Source of the DNA: Streptomyces sp. R44
Lineage (GTDB): Bacteria > Actinomycetota > Actinomycetes > Streptomycetales > Streptomycetaceae
Assembly: GCF_041053105.1 (NCBI RefSeq)
Contig: NZ_CP163444.1
Location: forward strand, 868,001-932,000
DNA: 64,000 bases
Reading direction: 5' to 3'
The notes under the pieces are model-generated. The model searched no databases. It had not been told where the DNA came from and saw only the letters and a list, made by a program, of their open reading frames with translations. Within the stretch, counting starts at the first letter, position 1, and the number at the start of each line of letters is the position of its first letter. Shown here piece after piece: positions 41,009-49,220 of this stretch. Made by a program: the position numbers and the translations under genes.

Positions 41009-42139
41009 ATGGATCTCCGCCGGCGAGCCCTCGTCCCCCGCGCCTCGCGGACCCGCGGGCGGCTGCTCCTCGCCGCGCCCTTCGTGCTGATCGCGGCGGT
41101 CACGGTGGTGGACGTCCTGTCGCCGCCGGACGTCCACCTGGGGCCGTTCCTGATCGCCGCGCCGGCGGTGACCGCGTCGTTCGCGGGTCCGCGGATGACG
41201 GCCTTCGTCGGTGCGGTCGCGGTCGTCGCCCAGTCGGTGGTGGCCGTCGCGCGGACCAGCATCACGGACCTCAACCACACGTACCAGATCGTCGCGCTGG
41301 TCCTGATCTCCGTCATCGCGACCTTCTTCGCCCACCTGCGCGAGCGGGACGAGAACAGGGTGATCCGGCTGCGCTCGATCGCCCAGGCCGCGCAGAGCGT
41401 CGTGCTGCGCCCGCTCCCCCACCGGGCCGGGCCGCTGCACATCGCCTCGGTCTACCTGGCGGCCGAGGAGGAGGCGCAGATGGGCGGTGACCTGTACGCG
41501 GCGGCCCGTACGGCGTCCGGGACCCGGCTGCTGATCGGGGACGCCCGGGGCAAGGGGCTCGACGCGATCAGCGAGGCCTCGCTCGTCCTGGGCGCCTTCC
41601 GGGTCACGGCCCCTCGCGAGCAGGAGCTCCCGGAGCTGATCGGTCACCTGGAGGAGGGCGTCGGCACGACGGAGGATGCCGAGGGCCCGGCCGCGGCGGG
41701 AGCCGGCATGGACGACACGGACGAGGCCTTCGTGACCGCCCTGGTCCTCGACATCCCGGACCACGAGCCGGTGGTGCGGCTCGTGAACTGCGGGCACCCG
41801 CCGCCACTGCTCCTGCGGCAGGGACGCGTCGTCCCGCTCGACACCGCCGACGCGAGCCCGCCGCTGGGCCTCGCGGACGTCCTGGCCCCGGAGGTCACGG
41901 TGGAGACCTTCCCCTTCGAGGCCGGCGACGTGCTCCTGCTGTACACGGACGGAGTCGTCGAGGCCCGCGACCACACGCGCGCCTTCTACCCCCTGACCGA
42001 GCGGCTCACCACCTGGGCCGGGGCCGACCCCCAGACCCTCCTCGACCAGCTGCGCGCCGACCTCCAGGCGTACGCGGGCGGGCACCTCGGCGACGACGCG
42101 GCCCTCGTCGCGGTCGAACGGCTCGCCCCGGACCCGTAG
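41009..42139 (+). CDS. Membrane PP2C (SpoIIE-type) phosphatase
   Basis: A 376-residue protein. About three hydrophobic helices (residues 15-110) precede a PP2C phosphatase domain with EAQMGGDLYAAARTASGTRLLIGDARGKGLDAISEASLVLGAFR, TALVLDIPDHEPVVRLVNCGHPPPLLLRQG and LLLYTDGVVEARD. The metal-binding Asp residues (GGD, GDARGKG, YTDG, DDAALVAV) are present. Such enzymes dephosphorylate anti-anti-sigma factors in response to membrane or osmotic signals. ATG 41009 is used, but ATG 40979 (ACAGGAC just before) is possible. Confidence 0.88.
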   Translation: MDLRRRALVPRASRTRGRLLLAAPFVLIAAVTVVDVLSPPDVHLGPFLIAAPAVTASFAGPRMTAFVGAVAVVAQSVVAVARTSITDLNHTYQIVALVLISVIATFFAHLRERDENRVIRLRSIAQAAQSVVLRPLPHRAGPLHIASVYLAAEEEAQMGGDLYAAARTASGTRLLIGDARGKGLDAISEASLVLGAFRVTAPREQELPELIGHLEEGVGTTEDAEGPAAAGAGMDDTDEAFVTALVLDIPDHEPVVRLVNCGHPPPLLLRQGRVVPLDTADASPPLGLADVLAPEVTVETFPFEAGDVLLLYTDGVVEARDHTRAFYPLTERLTTWAGADPQTLLDQLRADLQAYAGGHLGDDAALVAVERLAPDP

Positions 42140-42147
42140 CGGGTCGA

Positions 42148-43548
42148 TCAGTCCTCCAGCGGGCGGGTGGCCGGGCCCTGGAGGACGGTGCCGTCGGAGG
42201 CGAAGCGCGAGCCGTGGCAGGGGCACTCCCAGGTCTGCTCGGCCTCGTCGAAGCCCAGTTCGCAGCCCATGTGGGTGCAGCGGCGGCCGGTCCGCAGGCC
42301 GGTGAGGTAGTGCCGGGCCACGGTCGTCTGCCGGCGGACGACTCCGGGGAGTTCGCGGGCCGGCAGCCGGCGGCGCGGGTCGAAGAGTTCCGTCCAGGCC
42401 GGGCGCGGGGCGCCGGTCAGGTGCGCGGTGAGCAGGCGGCCCGCCGCGACGCCGTTGGTGAGGCCCCAGCCGCCGAAGCCGGTGGCGAGGTACACGTGCT
42501 GGGTGTCGGGGTGTTCGTGGCCGACGCAGGGCAGTCCGTCGGCGGTGTGGACGTCCTGGGCCGCCCACCGGTGGACCGCCCGGGTGTCGGCGAAGCCCGG
42601 CAGCCGGTCGCGCGCCCAGGCCTCCAGGCGCGCGTACCTCTCGCGTACTCCCCCGCTGCCGGGTACGAACGCCTCTCCCGCGACGATCAGCAGCCGCCGG
42701 CCCTCGCCGAGCGGGGCGGTCCGCACCGAGCGGATGCCCTGTTCGAGGGTCAGGTACATGCCGTACGGGGCCCGGTGCTCCTCCACGGGCGCGGCGACGA
42801 CCAGTTCGCGGCGCACGGAGAGCCTCATGAGCAGGGTGCTGTGGCAGCGGAGCGGGAAGTGGGTGGCGAGCACGACGTCCCGGGCGTGGACCGTACCGCC
42901 GCCCTCGAGGCCGAGGCGGCATTCGGCGCCCTCCCGCAGGCCGGTGACCCGGGTGCCCTCGTGGATGCGGCCGCCGAGCGCGATCACGTCGGCCGCCGCG
43001 GCGAGCAGGAAACGGCGCGGATGGAACTGGACCTGGTCCTCGACCCGTACGGCCGCCACGACCGGGTACGGAAGGTCCGTGGCCGTCACCGCGGTGGCCC
43101 GCAGACCGGCCGAGGCGGCGGCCTCCGCCTCGGCCCGGATGGCCCCGGCGCCCGCCTCGTCGAGGGTGTACGTGTAGGCCGGCCGGCGCTCGATCTCCGC
43201 GTCGACGCCCCGCTCCCCGCAGAAGCGCAGCACCTGCCGCAGGGCGTCCTCCTGGGCCTCGGCGTACAGGGCGGGCGCCTCCGCTCCCTGGCGGCTGCGC
43301 AGGCGCTCGTAACAGAGCCCGTGCAGGGAGGTCAGCTTGCCGGTGGTGTGTCCGGTGACCCCGGCGGCGATCCGGCCCGCTTCGAGGACCACGACCTCGC
43401 GCCCGGCGCGGGTCAGCTCACGGGCGGTCCACAGTCCGGCGACCCCGGCTCCCACGACGACCACGTCGGCGGAGAGATCGCCCTCCAGGGGCGGCAGGGC
43501 GTCGGCGGGCGGCGCCGATTCCATCCAGTACGAGCTTCCGCGCATCAT
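42148..43548 (-). CDS. FAD-dependent oxidoreductase with C-terminal Rieske domain
   Basis: A 466-residue protein. A DAO-type FAD fold starts ADVVVVGAGVAGLWTARELTRAGREVVVLEAGRIAAGVTGHTTGKLTSLHG and ends DGLPCVGHEHPDTQHVYLATGFGGWGLTNG. A Rieske [2Fe-2S] motif follows at the end (CTHMGCELGF through CPCHGSRF, with both C-x-H pairs). Family members pass electrons between flavin and the Rieske centre, but their substrates are mostly unknown. GGAGGAG precedes two adjacent ATGs (43548 and 43545). The gene lies 25 bp downstream of udgX on the same strand and is probably co-transcribed with it. Confidence 0.87.
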   Translation of the reverse strand: MMRGSSYWMESAPPADALPPLEGDLSADVVVVGAGVAGLWTARELTRAGREVVVLEAGRIAAGVTGHTTGKLTSLHGLCYERLRSRQGAEAPALYAEAQEDALRQVLRFCGERGVDAEIERRPAYTYTLDEAGAGAIRAEAEAAASAGLRATAVTATDLPYPVVAAVRVEDQVQFHPRRFLLAAAADVIALGGRIHEGTRVTGLREGAECRLGLEGGGTVHARDVVLATHFPLRCHSTLLMRLSVRRELVVAAPVEEHRAPYGMYLTLEQGIRSVRTAPLGEGRRLLIVAGEAFVPGSGGVRERYARLEAWARDRLPGFADTRAVHRWAAQDVHTADGLPCVGHEHPDTQHVYLATGFGGWGLTNGVAAGRLLTAHLTGAPRPAWTELFDPRRRLPARELPGVVRRQTTVARHYLTGLRTGRRCTHMGCELGFDEAEQTWECPCHGSRFASDGTVLQGPATRPLED

Positions 43549-43573
43549 CGCTCCTCCCTGCGGGCCGGGGGTC

Positions 43574-44230
43574 TCACAAGGCGTCCACCGCGGTACGGAG
43601 GTCGGCGACCAGGCCCGCGTACATCTCCTCCCGGTCCCTGGCCCGCAGGACGGCCGACGGGTGGACGGTCGCGAGGACCCGGGTGCCGTTCCCCGCGTCC
43701 GGCAGCGGCCTCGGTACGCCCCGGTCGGTACCGACGCGGAACGAGGGGCCGAGCAGGGCGCGGCCCGCCGTGGCGCCCAGGGTCACGACCAGCTCGGGTC
43801 GCACGAGACGGAGTTCCGCCATGAGCCACGGCCGGCAGGCGAGGGTCTCGCGCAGGCTCGGGGCCTTGTGGATGCGGCGTTTCCGGGTCTCGTCGCGGGT
43901 GAACTTGAAGTGCTTGACCGCGTTGGTGACGTACAGGTCCTCCTCGGCGATCCCCGCCTCCTCCAGGGCCCGGCGCAGCAGCCGTCCGGCGGGCCCCACG
44001 AAGGGCACTCCCTCGCGGTCCTCCTGGTCTCCGGGCTGCTCGCCGACCAGCATCAGCCGCGCATCGGCGGCGCCCCGGCCGAAGACGGTCCCGGTCGCGT
44101 CGCGGTGGAGCGGGCACCCCCGGCACTCCGCCGCCGCCCGCCGGTGCGCCGGCAGACCGCCTCGGCCCGGCAGATAGGGAGTGGCGTCGTACGCCTCGGA
44201 GGCGGTCCTCCCGTCGCCGTCACCGGCCAT
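43574..44230 (-). CDS. udgX: UdgX-type uracil-DNA-binding glycosylase
   Basis: A 218-residue family 4/UdgX protein. It has the iron-sulfur Cys pair C36-x2-C39 and C132 (ACRPWL), the active-site motif GEQPGDQEDREGVPFVGPAG (63-82), and the UdgX-specific K-R-R-I-H loop (117-121), whose His121 forms a covalent bond with the sugar after uracil removal. The position usually occupied by the third family-4 Cys is NAVKH here, as in other UdgX proteins. The C-terminal motif is VHPSAVLR. It excises uracil and remains crosslinked to DNA. GGGAGGTG precedes the ATG. It sits beside the Rieske flavoprotein gene and divergent from the ligase operon. Confidence 0.9.
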   Translation of the reverse strand: MAGDGDGRTASEAYDATPYLPGRGGLPAHRRAAAECRGCPLHRDATGTVFGRGAADARLMLVGEQPGDQEDREGVPFVGPAGRLLRRALEEAGIAEEDLYVTNAVKHFKFTRDETRKRRIHKAPSLRETLACRPWLMAELRLVRPELVVTLGATAGRALLGPSFRVGTDRGVPRPLPDAGNGTRVLATVHPSAVLRARDREEMYAGLVADLRTAVDAL

Positions 44231-44393
44231 CGCGCACCTCCCGGCAGCGGACGATCCGGCGAGTGCACGCGCGCGCGTGTGCCGGTGCGCGCCGCTGACG
44301 CGCGGACGTCTGCCCGGGAGGACCGGGTCCCAAACGCCCCTGACCGCAGGAGCTGACACCGCGGCCGCGGAGGCGCATCCCGCCGCGCCCCTG

Positions 44394-44417
44394 GCATGGG
44401 GCGGCCGGGGGCGGGTA
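44394..44417 (+). promoter_or_regulatory. SigB-like promoter of the ligase/CDGSH operon
   Basis: GCAT (44394-44397), 15 bp, then GGGTA (44413-44417) matches GNNT-N14-16-GGGTA, the consensus described for Streptomyces SigB-type sigma factors, except that G follows instead of C/T. The start codon lies 27 bp beyond, giving a leader of about 20 bases. Confidence 0.6.
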
Positions 44418-44444
44418 GTCGCGCGGCGAGGCGAGGAGCCCGCG

Positions 44445-45563
44445 ATGAGAATCCTGACGATGGGTGTCGAGGAAGAGTTCGTGCTGGTCGACCGTCGGAC
44501 ACGGGCACCCGTCAACCGGGCCCCCGAAGTCATCCGGCGGGCGGCCCACGAGCTCGGCGAGCAGGTCCAGACCGAGTTCTTCAACGCGCAGATCGAGATC
44601 TGCACCAGAGCCACGGCCGACCGCGAGGACCTGCGCGCCGAACTGGCCCGGCTCCGCTCCGTGGTGGGCAGGGCCGCCCAGGAGGTGCGCTGCATGCCGG
44701 TCGCCTGCGGCACCCCCGTCCTGCCGCCCGAGGAGCCGTTGACGGTGACGGACACGGAGCGGTACCGGCTGATGGCCCGGCGCTTCCCCTCCCTGGTCAC
44801 CCACCCGGACGGACGCGCGCGCGACGACGGGCTCGTCTGCGGATGCCACGTCCACATCGGCACCCTCGACCGCAAGCACGCCCTCGCGCTCGCCCAGCAC
44901 ATGCGGCCGTGGCTGCCCGTGCTCCAGGCACTGGCCGGGAACGCGCCCTACGCCCGCCGGTACGACACCGGTCACCAGAGCTGGCGCGCCGTCGAGCACG
45001 CCCGGTGGCCGACCGTCGGCCCCACCCCCGTCCTCGACGAGGCCCAGTACCTCGCCCACGTCGCCCGGCTGGTCCGTGAGGGCACGCTGCTCGACAACCG
45101 GATGGTGTACTGGCACGCCCGCCCCTCCGAGCACGTGCCGACCCTGGAGATCAGGGTCGCCGACACCAACGCGGACCTCGACACGGTGGTCCTCCTCGCC
45201 CTCCTCGTGCGCGGGCTCGCCGCCACCCTGCTGCCCCGCGTCGAGGCCTCGGTCCCCGCGCCCCCGATCCCCGGCCCCCGGCTGCTCCGGGCCCACCGGC
45301 TCGCCGCCGCCCAAGGGATCACCGGCCTCGGCCTCGACCCGGTCGACGGCCGGGAGCGGCCCGCCCTGATGCTCCTGGACGCGCTGATCTCCCTCGCCCG
45401 CCCGGGTCTCGACGCGACCGGCGACACCGACTGGGTGCGCGAGCAGACGGCGCGGATCCGCGCGGACGGCGGCGGTGCCGCCCGTCAGCGGGCGGTCTTC
45501 CGCCGGCACGGCCGGTTCAGCGCGGTCGTCGACGCGCTCGCCGCCACCACGGCGAGGAGCTGA
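44445..45563 (+). CDS. YbdK-type carboxylate-amine ligase (GCS2 family)
   Basis: A 372-residue ligase of the glutamate-cysteine-ligase-like type 2 group. It has GVEEEFVLVDRRTRAPV at the N-terminus, FFNAQIEICTRATADREDLRAEL, the metal and substrate loop CGCHVHIGTLDRK, and a TLEIRVADTNADLDTVVLLALLVRGLA helix. The family forms gamma-amide bonds from a carboxylate and an amine with ATP. Most actinobacterial members are not dedicated to glutathione, and mycothiol-producing bacteria normally lack it, so the product is open. GCGAGGAG precedes the ATG. The next gene starts 5 bp after its stop, so it leads a four-gene operon. Confidence 0.85.
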   Translation: MRILTMGVEEEFVLVDRRTRAPVNRAPEVIRRAAHELGEQVQTEFFNAQIEICTRATADREDLRAELARLRSVVGRAAQEVRCMPVACGTPVLPPEEPLTVTDTERYRLMARRFPSLVTHPDGRARDDGLVCGCHVHIGTLDRKHALALAQHMRPWLPVLQALAGNAPYARRYDTGHQSWRAVEHARWPTVGPTPVLDEAQYLAHVARLVREGTLLDNRMVYWHARPSEHVPTLEIRVADTNADLDTVVLLALLVRGLAATLLPRVEASVPAPPIPGPRLLRAHRLAAAQGITGLGLDPVDGRERPALMLLDALISLARPGLDATGDTDWVREQTARIRADGGGAARQRAVFRRHGRFSAVVDALAATTARS

Positions 45564-45568
45564 GCCCC

Positions 45569-46273
45569 ATGGCCTTCACCGCCTCGCTCCCCCAGGACTC
45601 GGCACCCGGGAGCGCGGGCGCCGTCCGGGTGTGCCGACTCCCCGGCGTGTACGCGCCCCAGGCCGACACCCGGCTCCTGCTGGCGCAGTTGCGGCGCGAG
45701 GAGCTGTGGCCCGGGATGCGCTCGCTCGACCTGTGCACGGGCACGGGCGTCCTCGCCGTCATCGCCGCGCTGCGCGGCGCGCGGGCCACCGCCGTCGACA
45801 TCTCGCGCGCCGCGATCGCCGCCTCCCGGCTCAACGCCCTGCTGCACGGCTGCCGGATCCGGGCGCTCCGCGGCGACCTGGACGCGCCCGTGGCCCGCGA
45901 ACGCTTCGACCTCGTCACCGTGAACCCGCCCTACGTGCCCAGCGACGACACGGAGGCGCCCGCCCGCGGCGCACGGCGGAGCTGGGACGCCGGTCCCGAC
46001 GGCCGTCTGCTCCTCGACCGCGTCTGCGCACGGGCCCCGGGTCTGCTGACGCCGTCCGGGGTCCTGCTCCTCGTCCAGTCCTCGCTCTCCGGGGTCACGC
46101 ACACCCTGGACGCGCTCGCGGGCGGCGGGCTGCGGGCCCGTGTCGTCCGGAGGCGCACCGAGCCCTTCGGCCCCGTGATGTCGGCCCGGGCGGACTGGTT
46201 CGCGACGCACGGGCTGATCCCCCGGGGCGTGCGCACCGAGGAGCTGGTCGTGATCCGCGCGTGCCGACCGTGA
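45569..46273 (+). CDS. HemK2/PrmC-like methyltransferase
   Basis: A 234-residue methyltransferase. It has the N-terminal VYAPQADTRLLLAQL element of HemK2-type enzymes, SAM motif I SLDLCTGTGVLAVIAA (53-68), and the N-P-P-Y motif at 119-122 that marks amide-nitrogen (Gln, Asn) methylation. A full N-terminal PrmC substrate domain is absent, so release factor is probably not the target. NPPY may act on an amide made by the preceding ligase, but that is only an inference from the operon. It is tightly packed after the ligase (5 bp). Confidence 0.85.
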   Translation: MAFTASLPQDSAPGSAGAVRVCRLPGVYAPQADTRLLLAQLRREELWPGMRSLDLCTGTGVLAVIAALRGARATAVDISRAAIAASRLNALLHGCRIRALRGDLDAPVARERFDLVTVNPPYVPSDDTEAPARGARRSWDAGPDGRLLLDRVCARAPGLLTPSGVLLLVQSSLSGVTHTLDALAGGGLRARVVRRRTEPFGPVMSARADWFATHGLIPRGVRTEELVVIRACRP

Positions 46274-46339
46274 TTCGGGACCCGAGCGGCGGGGCAGTCG
46301 CGCGGTACCGGCGCAGTCCGATGCGATGGGTGGTGTGTG

Positions 46340-46699
46340 ATGTCTGCTTCCCCGAACGAGAGCACCCCGCTGGTGAGGCCCCAGGAGGCCGGTGAACCGG
46401 ACGGCCCGGAAAGCACCCGGTCCCGGACGCCCGTGCCCCGGCTCCGGCCGCTCCCCGAAGGTCCGCTGCTCGTCGAGGGGCCCGCGGACATCGTCATGCC
46501 GGACGGCTCGGTCATCCGCTGCGAGCGGCCCGTGATGGCCCTGTGCACCTGCCGGCGGAGCCTGCGGGCGCCGTTCTGCGACACGAGCCACCGACCGCGG
46601 CTGCGGCACCGCACCGGCCCGACGAAGACGAGAGCGAAAGCGCCGGTCGCGGGGGACGAGGCGCCGAGCGGTCCTGCCGAGGAGGCGGATACGTCATGA
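46340..46699 (+). CDS. CDGSH-type iron-sulfur protein
   Basis: A 119-residue protein. The [2Fe-2S] motif C69-T-C71-R-R-S-L-R-A-P-F-C80-D-T-S-H84 keeps the three Cys and one His of CDGSH proteins, with Thr in place of Gly. The N-terminal 45 residues are Pro-rich and probably disordered. Such centres are redox-active and labile. ATG 46340 and GTG 46337 are adjacent and either could be used. Its stop overlaps the next start as ATGA, so it is coupled to the iron enzyme downstream. Confidence 0.88.
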   Translation: MSASPNESTPLVRPQEAGEPDGPESTRSRTPVPRLRPLPEGPLLVEGPADIVMPDGSVIRCERPVMALCTCRRSLRAPFCDTSHRPRLRHRTGPTKTRAKAPVAGDEAPSGPAEEADTS

Positions 46700-47760
46700 C
46701 GACGCTGCTGCGCACCGAGCTCGCGACGCGGCCCGAAGCACCCGAGGCCCGCGGCGAGGTGTCCCACGCGGTACGGAGCCGGCTGCTCGGCGGCGGCCCC
46801 GCCCGACTCCCCCGCCCCGCCGACATGGCGCGCTGCTCCCCGTACGGGGAGGATCTCCAGCTCGCCCTGCACCTCTGCTACGAGCTCCACTACCGGGGCT
46901 TCGCGGACGTCCCCGACACCCTGGAGTGGGACCCCGACCTGCTCAGGGTCCGTGCCGTCCTGGAGCACCGCTTCGAGAGCGCGCTGCGCCACGACTGCCG
47001 TCACCTCCCCGGCGTCGACGAGGCACTGGCGCTCCTGGTCGTGGAACCGGCCGAGGGCACCGGCGTCTCCCACTTCCTGATGTCCTCGGGCGAGCTGTGG
47101 CAGCTGCGCGAGTACGCCGCGCTGCGCTCCGTGCACCAGCTGCGCGAGGCCGACGCGCACCTGTGGGTGGTCCCCCGGCTGCGCGGCCGCGCCAAGGCGG
47201 CGATGGTGGCCGTCGAGTACGACGAGTACGGCTGCGGGCGGGCGGAACGGATGCACTCCCGGCTCTACGCCGACCTCATGACCGATCTGGGTCTCGACCC
47301 GTCGTACGGGCGGTACGCGGACGCCGCCGGGGCCGAGCTCCTGGCGGCCTCGAACCTGATGTCGATGTTCGGCCTGCACCGGAGGCTGCGCGGGGCGCTC
47401 GTGGGTCACTTCGCCGTCCTGGAGACGACCTCGCCGCCCGCCGCCTCCCGCATGGCCGCGGCGATGCGCAGGACCGGGGCCGGACCGGCGGCGGAGCGGT
47501 ACTACGACGAGCACGTGGAGGCCGACGCCGTGCACGAGCAGGTGGTACGCCGGGAGGTCGTGGCCGGCCTGCTCGACGACGAGCCGGAGCTCGCCCACGA
47601 CGTGGCCTTCGGCATCGCGGCGACCGGGCTCGTGGAGGACCGGCTCGGCAGCCACGTGGTGGACGCCTGGACCCGGGGCGAGAGCGCCCTGCGGACACCC
47701 TCGGACGGCGGTACGTCCCTGCTGGTGGCGCCCTCGTCTCCGGCCGGCGACGAGCGGTGA
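46696..47760 (+). CDS. Haem-oxygenase-like iron-containing redox enzyme
   Basis: A 354-residue protein of the HDO-like non-haem iron group. Candidate ligands lie on three helices: VLEHRFESALRH, AVEYDEYGCGRAERMHSRLYADLM and YYDEHVEADAVHEQVVRREV, with EDRLG further on. These are the Glu/Asp/His sets used by haem-oxygenase-like diiron oxidases. Such enzymes perform O2-dependent chemistry such as N-oxygenation, C-C cleavage or desaturation. The coupling to the CDGSH gene by ATGA suggests that protein is its electron donor. It ends the operon. The chemistry cannot be told from sequence. Confidence 0.82.
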   Translation: MTTLLRTELATRPEAPEARGEVSHAVRSRLLGGGPARLPRPADMARCSPYGEDLQLALHLCYELHYRGFADVPDTLEWDPDLLRVRAVLEHRFESALRHDCRHLPGVDEALALLVVEPAEGTGVSHFLMSSGELWQLREYAALRSVHQLREADAHLWVVPRLRGRAKAAMVAVEYDEYGCGRAERMHSRLYADLMTDLGLDPSYGRYADAAGAELLAASNLMSMFGLHRRLRGALVGHFAVLETTSPPAASRMAAAMRRTGAGPAAERYYDEHVEADAVHEQVVRREVVAGLLDDEPELAHDVAFGIAATGLVEDRLGSHVVDAWTRGESALRTPSDGGTSLLVAPSSPAGDER

Positions 47761-47864
47761 GACGCAGAGCGCGGTGAGATTCGGAGCGGTGAGACCACCA
47801 GGGCCGCGCCGCGCGGCCGGCCCGGTGACGGACAACCGTCGGCGGAGGGGGCGCGGGCGGCCGG

Positions 47865-48599
47865 TCAGCCGGCCGCGTCGAGGAGGTGGGCCCCGTTGTT
47901 GCGGACGTTGTTGACGGCGGTGGAGACGGGCCGGGTGGTGAGCCGGCCGTCCGCGGGCCGGGTGAGCAGGGCGCGGAGGTCGTCGGTGTCCTGGTGGTGG
48001 GGGTCGAGCCAGGCGTCGTAGTGGTCCGGGCTGAGGGCGAGCGGCATCCGCGGGTGGACGCGGCCGGCCTCGTCGGTGGCCTCGGTGGTGAGGATCGTGC
48101 AGGTCGTCAGCCAGGCCTCGGGGTCGTCGTCGCCCTTGACGTCGGGGTTGCGCCAGTACTCGTACAGCCCGGCCATCGCCATGACCTGCTCGTCGGAGGG
48201 GTGGATGAAGTAGGGCTGCTTGCGGGTCCTGCCCGTCGCCTCGTCCTTCACCTGCTCCCATTCGTAGAAGCCGTCCGCGGGCAGGAGGCAGCGGCGCTTG
48301 GCGAAAGCCCGCCGGTAGGCGGGCTTCTCGTGGACGGTCTCGACCCGGGCGTTGATCATCCGGGAGCCCACCTTGGGGTCCTTCGCCCAGGACGGCACCA
48401 GACCCCAACGCAGCGCCCGCAGTTGACGGCGCACCTCGTCGCCGTCGTCGCGCCCGGCGCGTTCGAGAACCGCGTAGACCTCGTCGGTCGGCGCCACGTT
48501 CCAGCTGGGCGCGAGCGTCTCGGCGGGGCGCCAGTCGGTGACCTGGAAGAGACGGGTCAGGTCCTCAGGACTGCGAGTCGAGGTGTAACGGCCGCACAT
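47865..48599 (-). CDS. yedK: SRAP/HMCES-type abasic-site crosslinking protein
   Basis: A 244-residue SRAP protein. Catalytic Cys2 follows the initiator Met (MCGRYT), with N83 and E87 in NARVET, FYEW (111-114) and His181 in HPRMP. It forms a thiazolidine link with abasic sites in single-stranded DNA and shields them. No LexA-type box is visible in the 35 bp upstream. It is convergent with the iron-enzyme operon and lies 3.6 kb from udgX, a functionally related protein. Confidence 0.93.
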   Translation of the reverse strand: MCGRYTSTRSPEDLTRLFQVTDWRPAETLAPSWNVAPTDEVYAVLERAGRDDGDEVRRQLRALRWGLVPSWAKDPKVGSRMINARVETVHEKPAYRRAFAKRRCLLPADGFYEWEQVKDEATGRTRKQPYFIHPSDEQVMAMAGLYEYWRNPDVKGDDDPEAWLTTCTILTTEATDEAGRVHPRMPLALSPDHYDAWLDPHHQDTDDLRALLTRPADGRLTTRPVSTAVNNVRNNGAHLLDAAG

Positions 48600-48634
48600 G
48601 GCAACACTCTGCCACGGTCCTCCCGCCGATCACG

Positions 48635-49204
48635 TCAGGTGGTGAGGAGCCGGTGGAAGAAGGAGCGGTACTGGCGCAGGGCCATGCGCAGGTTCTCCGT
48701 GTCGACGTCCTCGCCCTCGCTCCACTGTCCTTCCAGGTCCTTCTTGCGGTCGGCGAAGGTGTCCGCCAGCTTGCTGATCACGTCGGTGACCAGCGCGTCG
48801 GCCTCGTGGACGGCGTCGCGGGGATCGTCGACGAACCGGCTCTGGATCTCGTGCCAGCGGGAACGGAAGGTCTCCTCGTCGTCGGGGTCCAGCAGGCGCG
48901 GGGCCTCGTCCTCGGCACCGGCCCCTTCGGCCCGCTCGGTGCCGGCGGCGGTGCCGTCGCCGGTGTCACGCGCCGTGTCCGTGTCGGTTCCGGTGTCCGT
49001 GTCCGTGTCCGTGTCGGTGCCGACGCCAGCGCCAGCGCCTGCGTCGGCTCCGGCTCCGGCTCCGGCTCCTGCCCCGCTCCGGGTCTCCGTACCGGTGTCC
49101 GTACCACCGCCGTCGATCGCGGTGCTTTCACCGGGGTACACCGGCGGCGCGTCCGACCCGCCGCCGGCCTGCTCCGGCCTGTCGTACTCATCGTGCCCAC
49201 GCAT
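48635..49204 (-). CDS. Low-complexity protein with paralogous helical domain
   Basis: A 189-residue protein in two parts. Residues 30-100 are runs of Gly-Thr-Asp and Ala-Gly (from GTDTDT and AGAG DNA repeats). Residues 105-189 form a helical domain (RSRWHEIQSRFVDDPRDAVHEADALVTDVISKLADTF, ALRQYRSFFHRLL). That domain matches the C-terminal part of the protein encoded just upstream, so the two are tandem paralogues. The repeat tract is likely unstable in length. No signal or membrane segment is present. The gene lies 16 bp after its paralogue and is probably in the same operon. Confidence 0.75.
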   Translation of the reverse strand: MRGHDEYDRPEQAGGGSDAPPVYPGESTAIDGGGTDTGTETRSGAGAGAGAGADAGAGAGVGTDTDTDTDTGTDTDTARDTGDGTAAGTERAEGAGAEDEAPRLLDPDDEETFRSRWHEIQSRFVDDPRDAVHEADALVTDVISKLADTFADRKKDLEGQWSEGEDVDTENLRMALRQYRSFFHRLLTT

Positions 49205-49220
49205 GTCACGCCCTCCTCGT

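Noticed and set aside
44445..45563. Ligase as EgtA or glutathione-forming glutamate-cysteine ligase.
   Set aside because: No other ergothioneine or glutathione genes are present, and the motifs fit the YbdK-type branch better.
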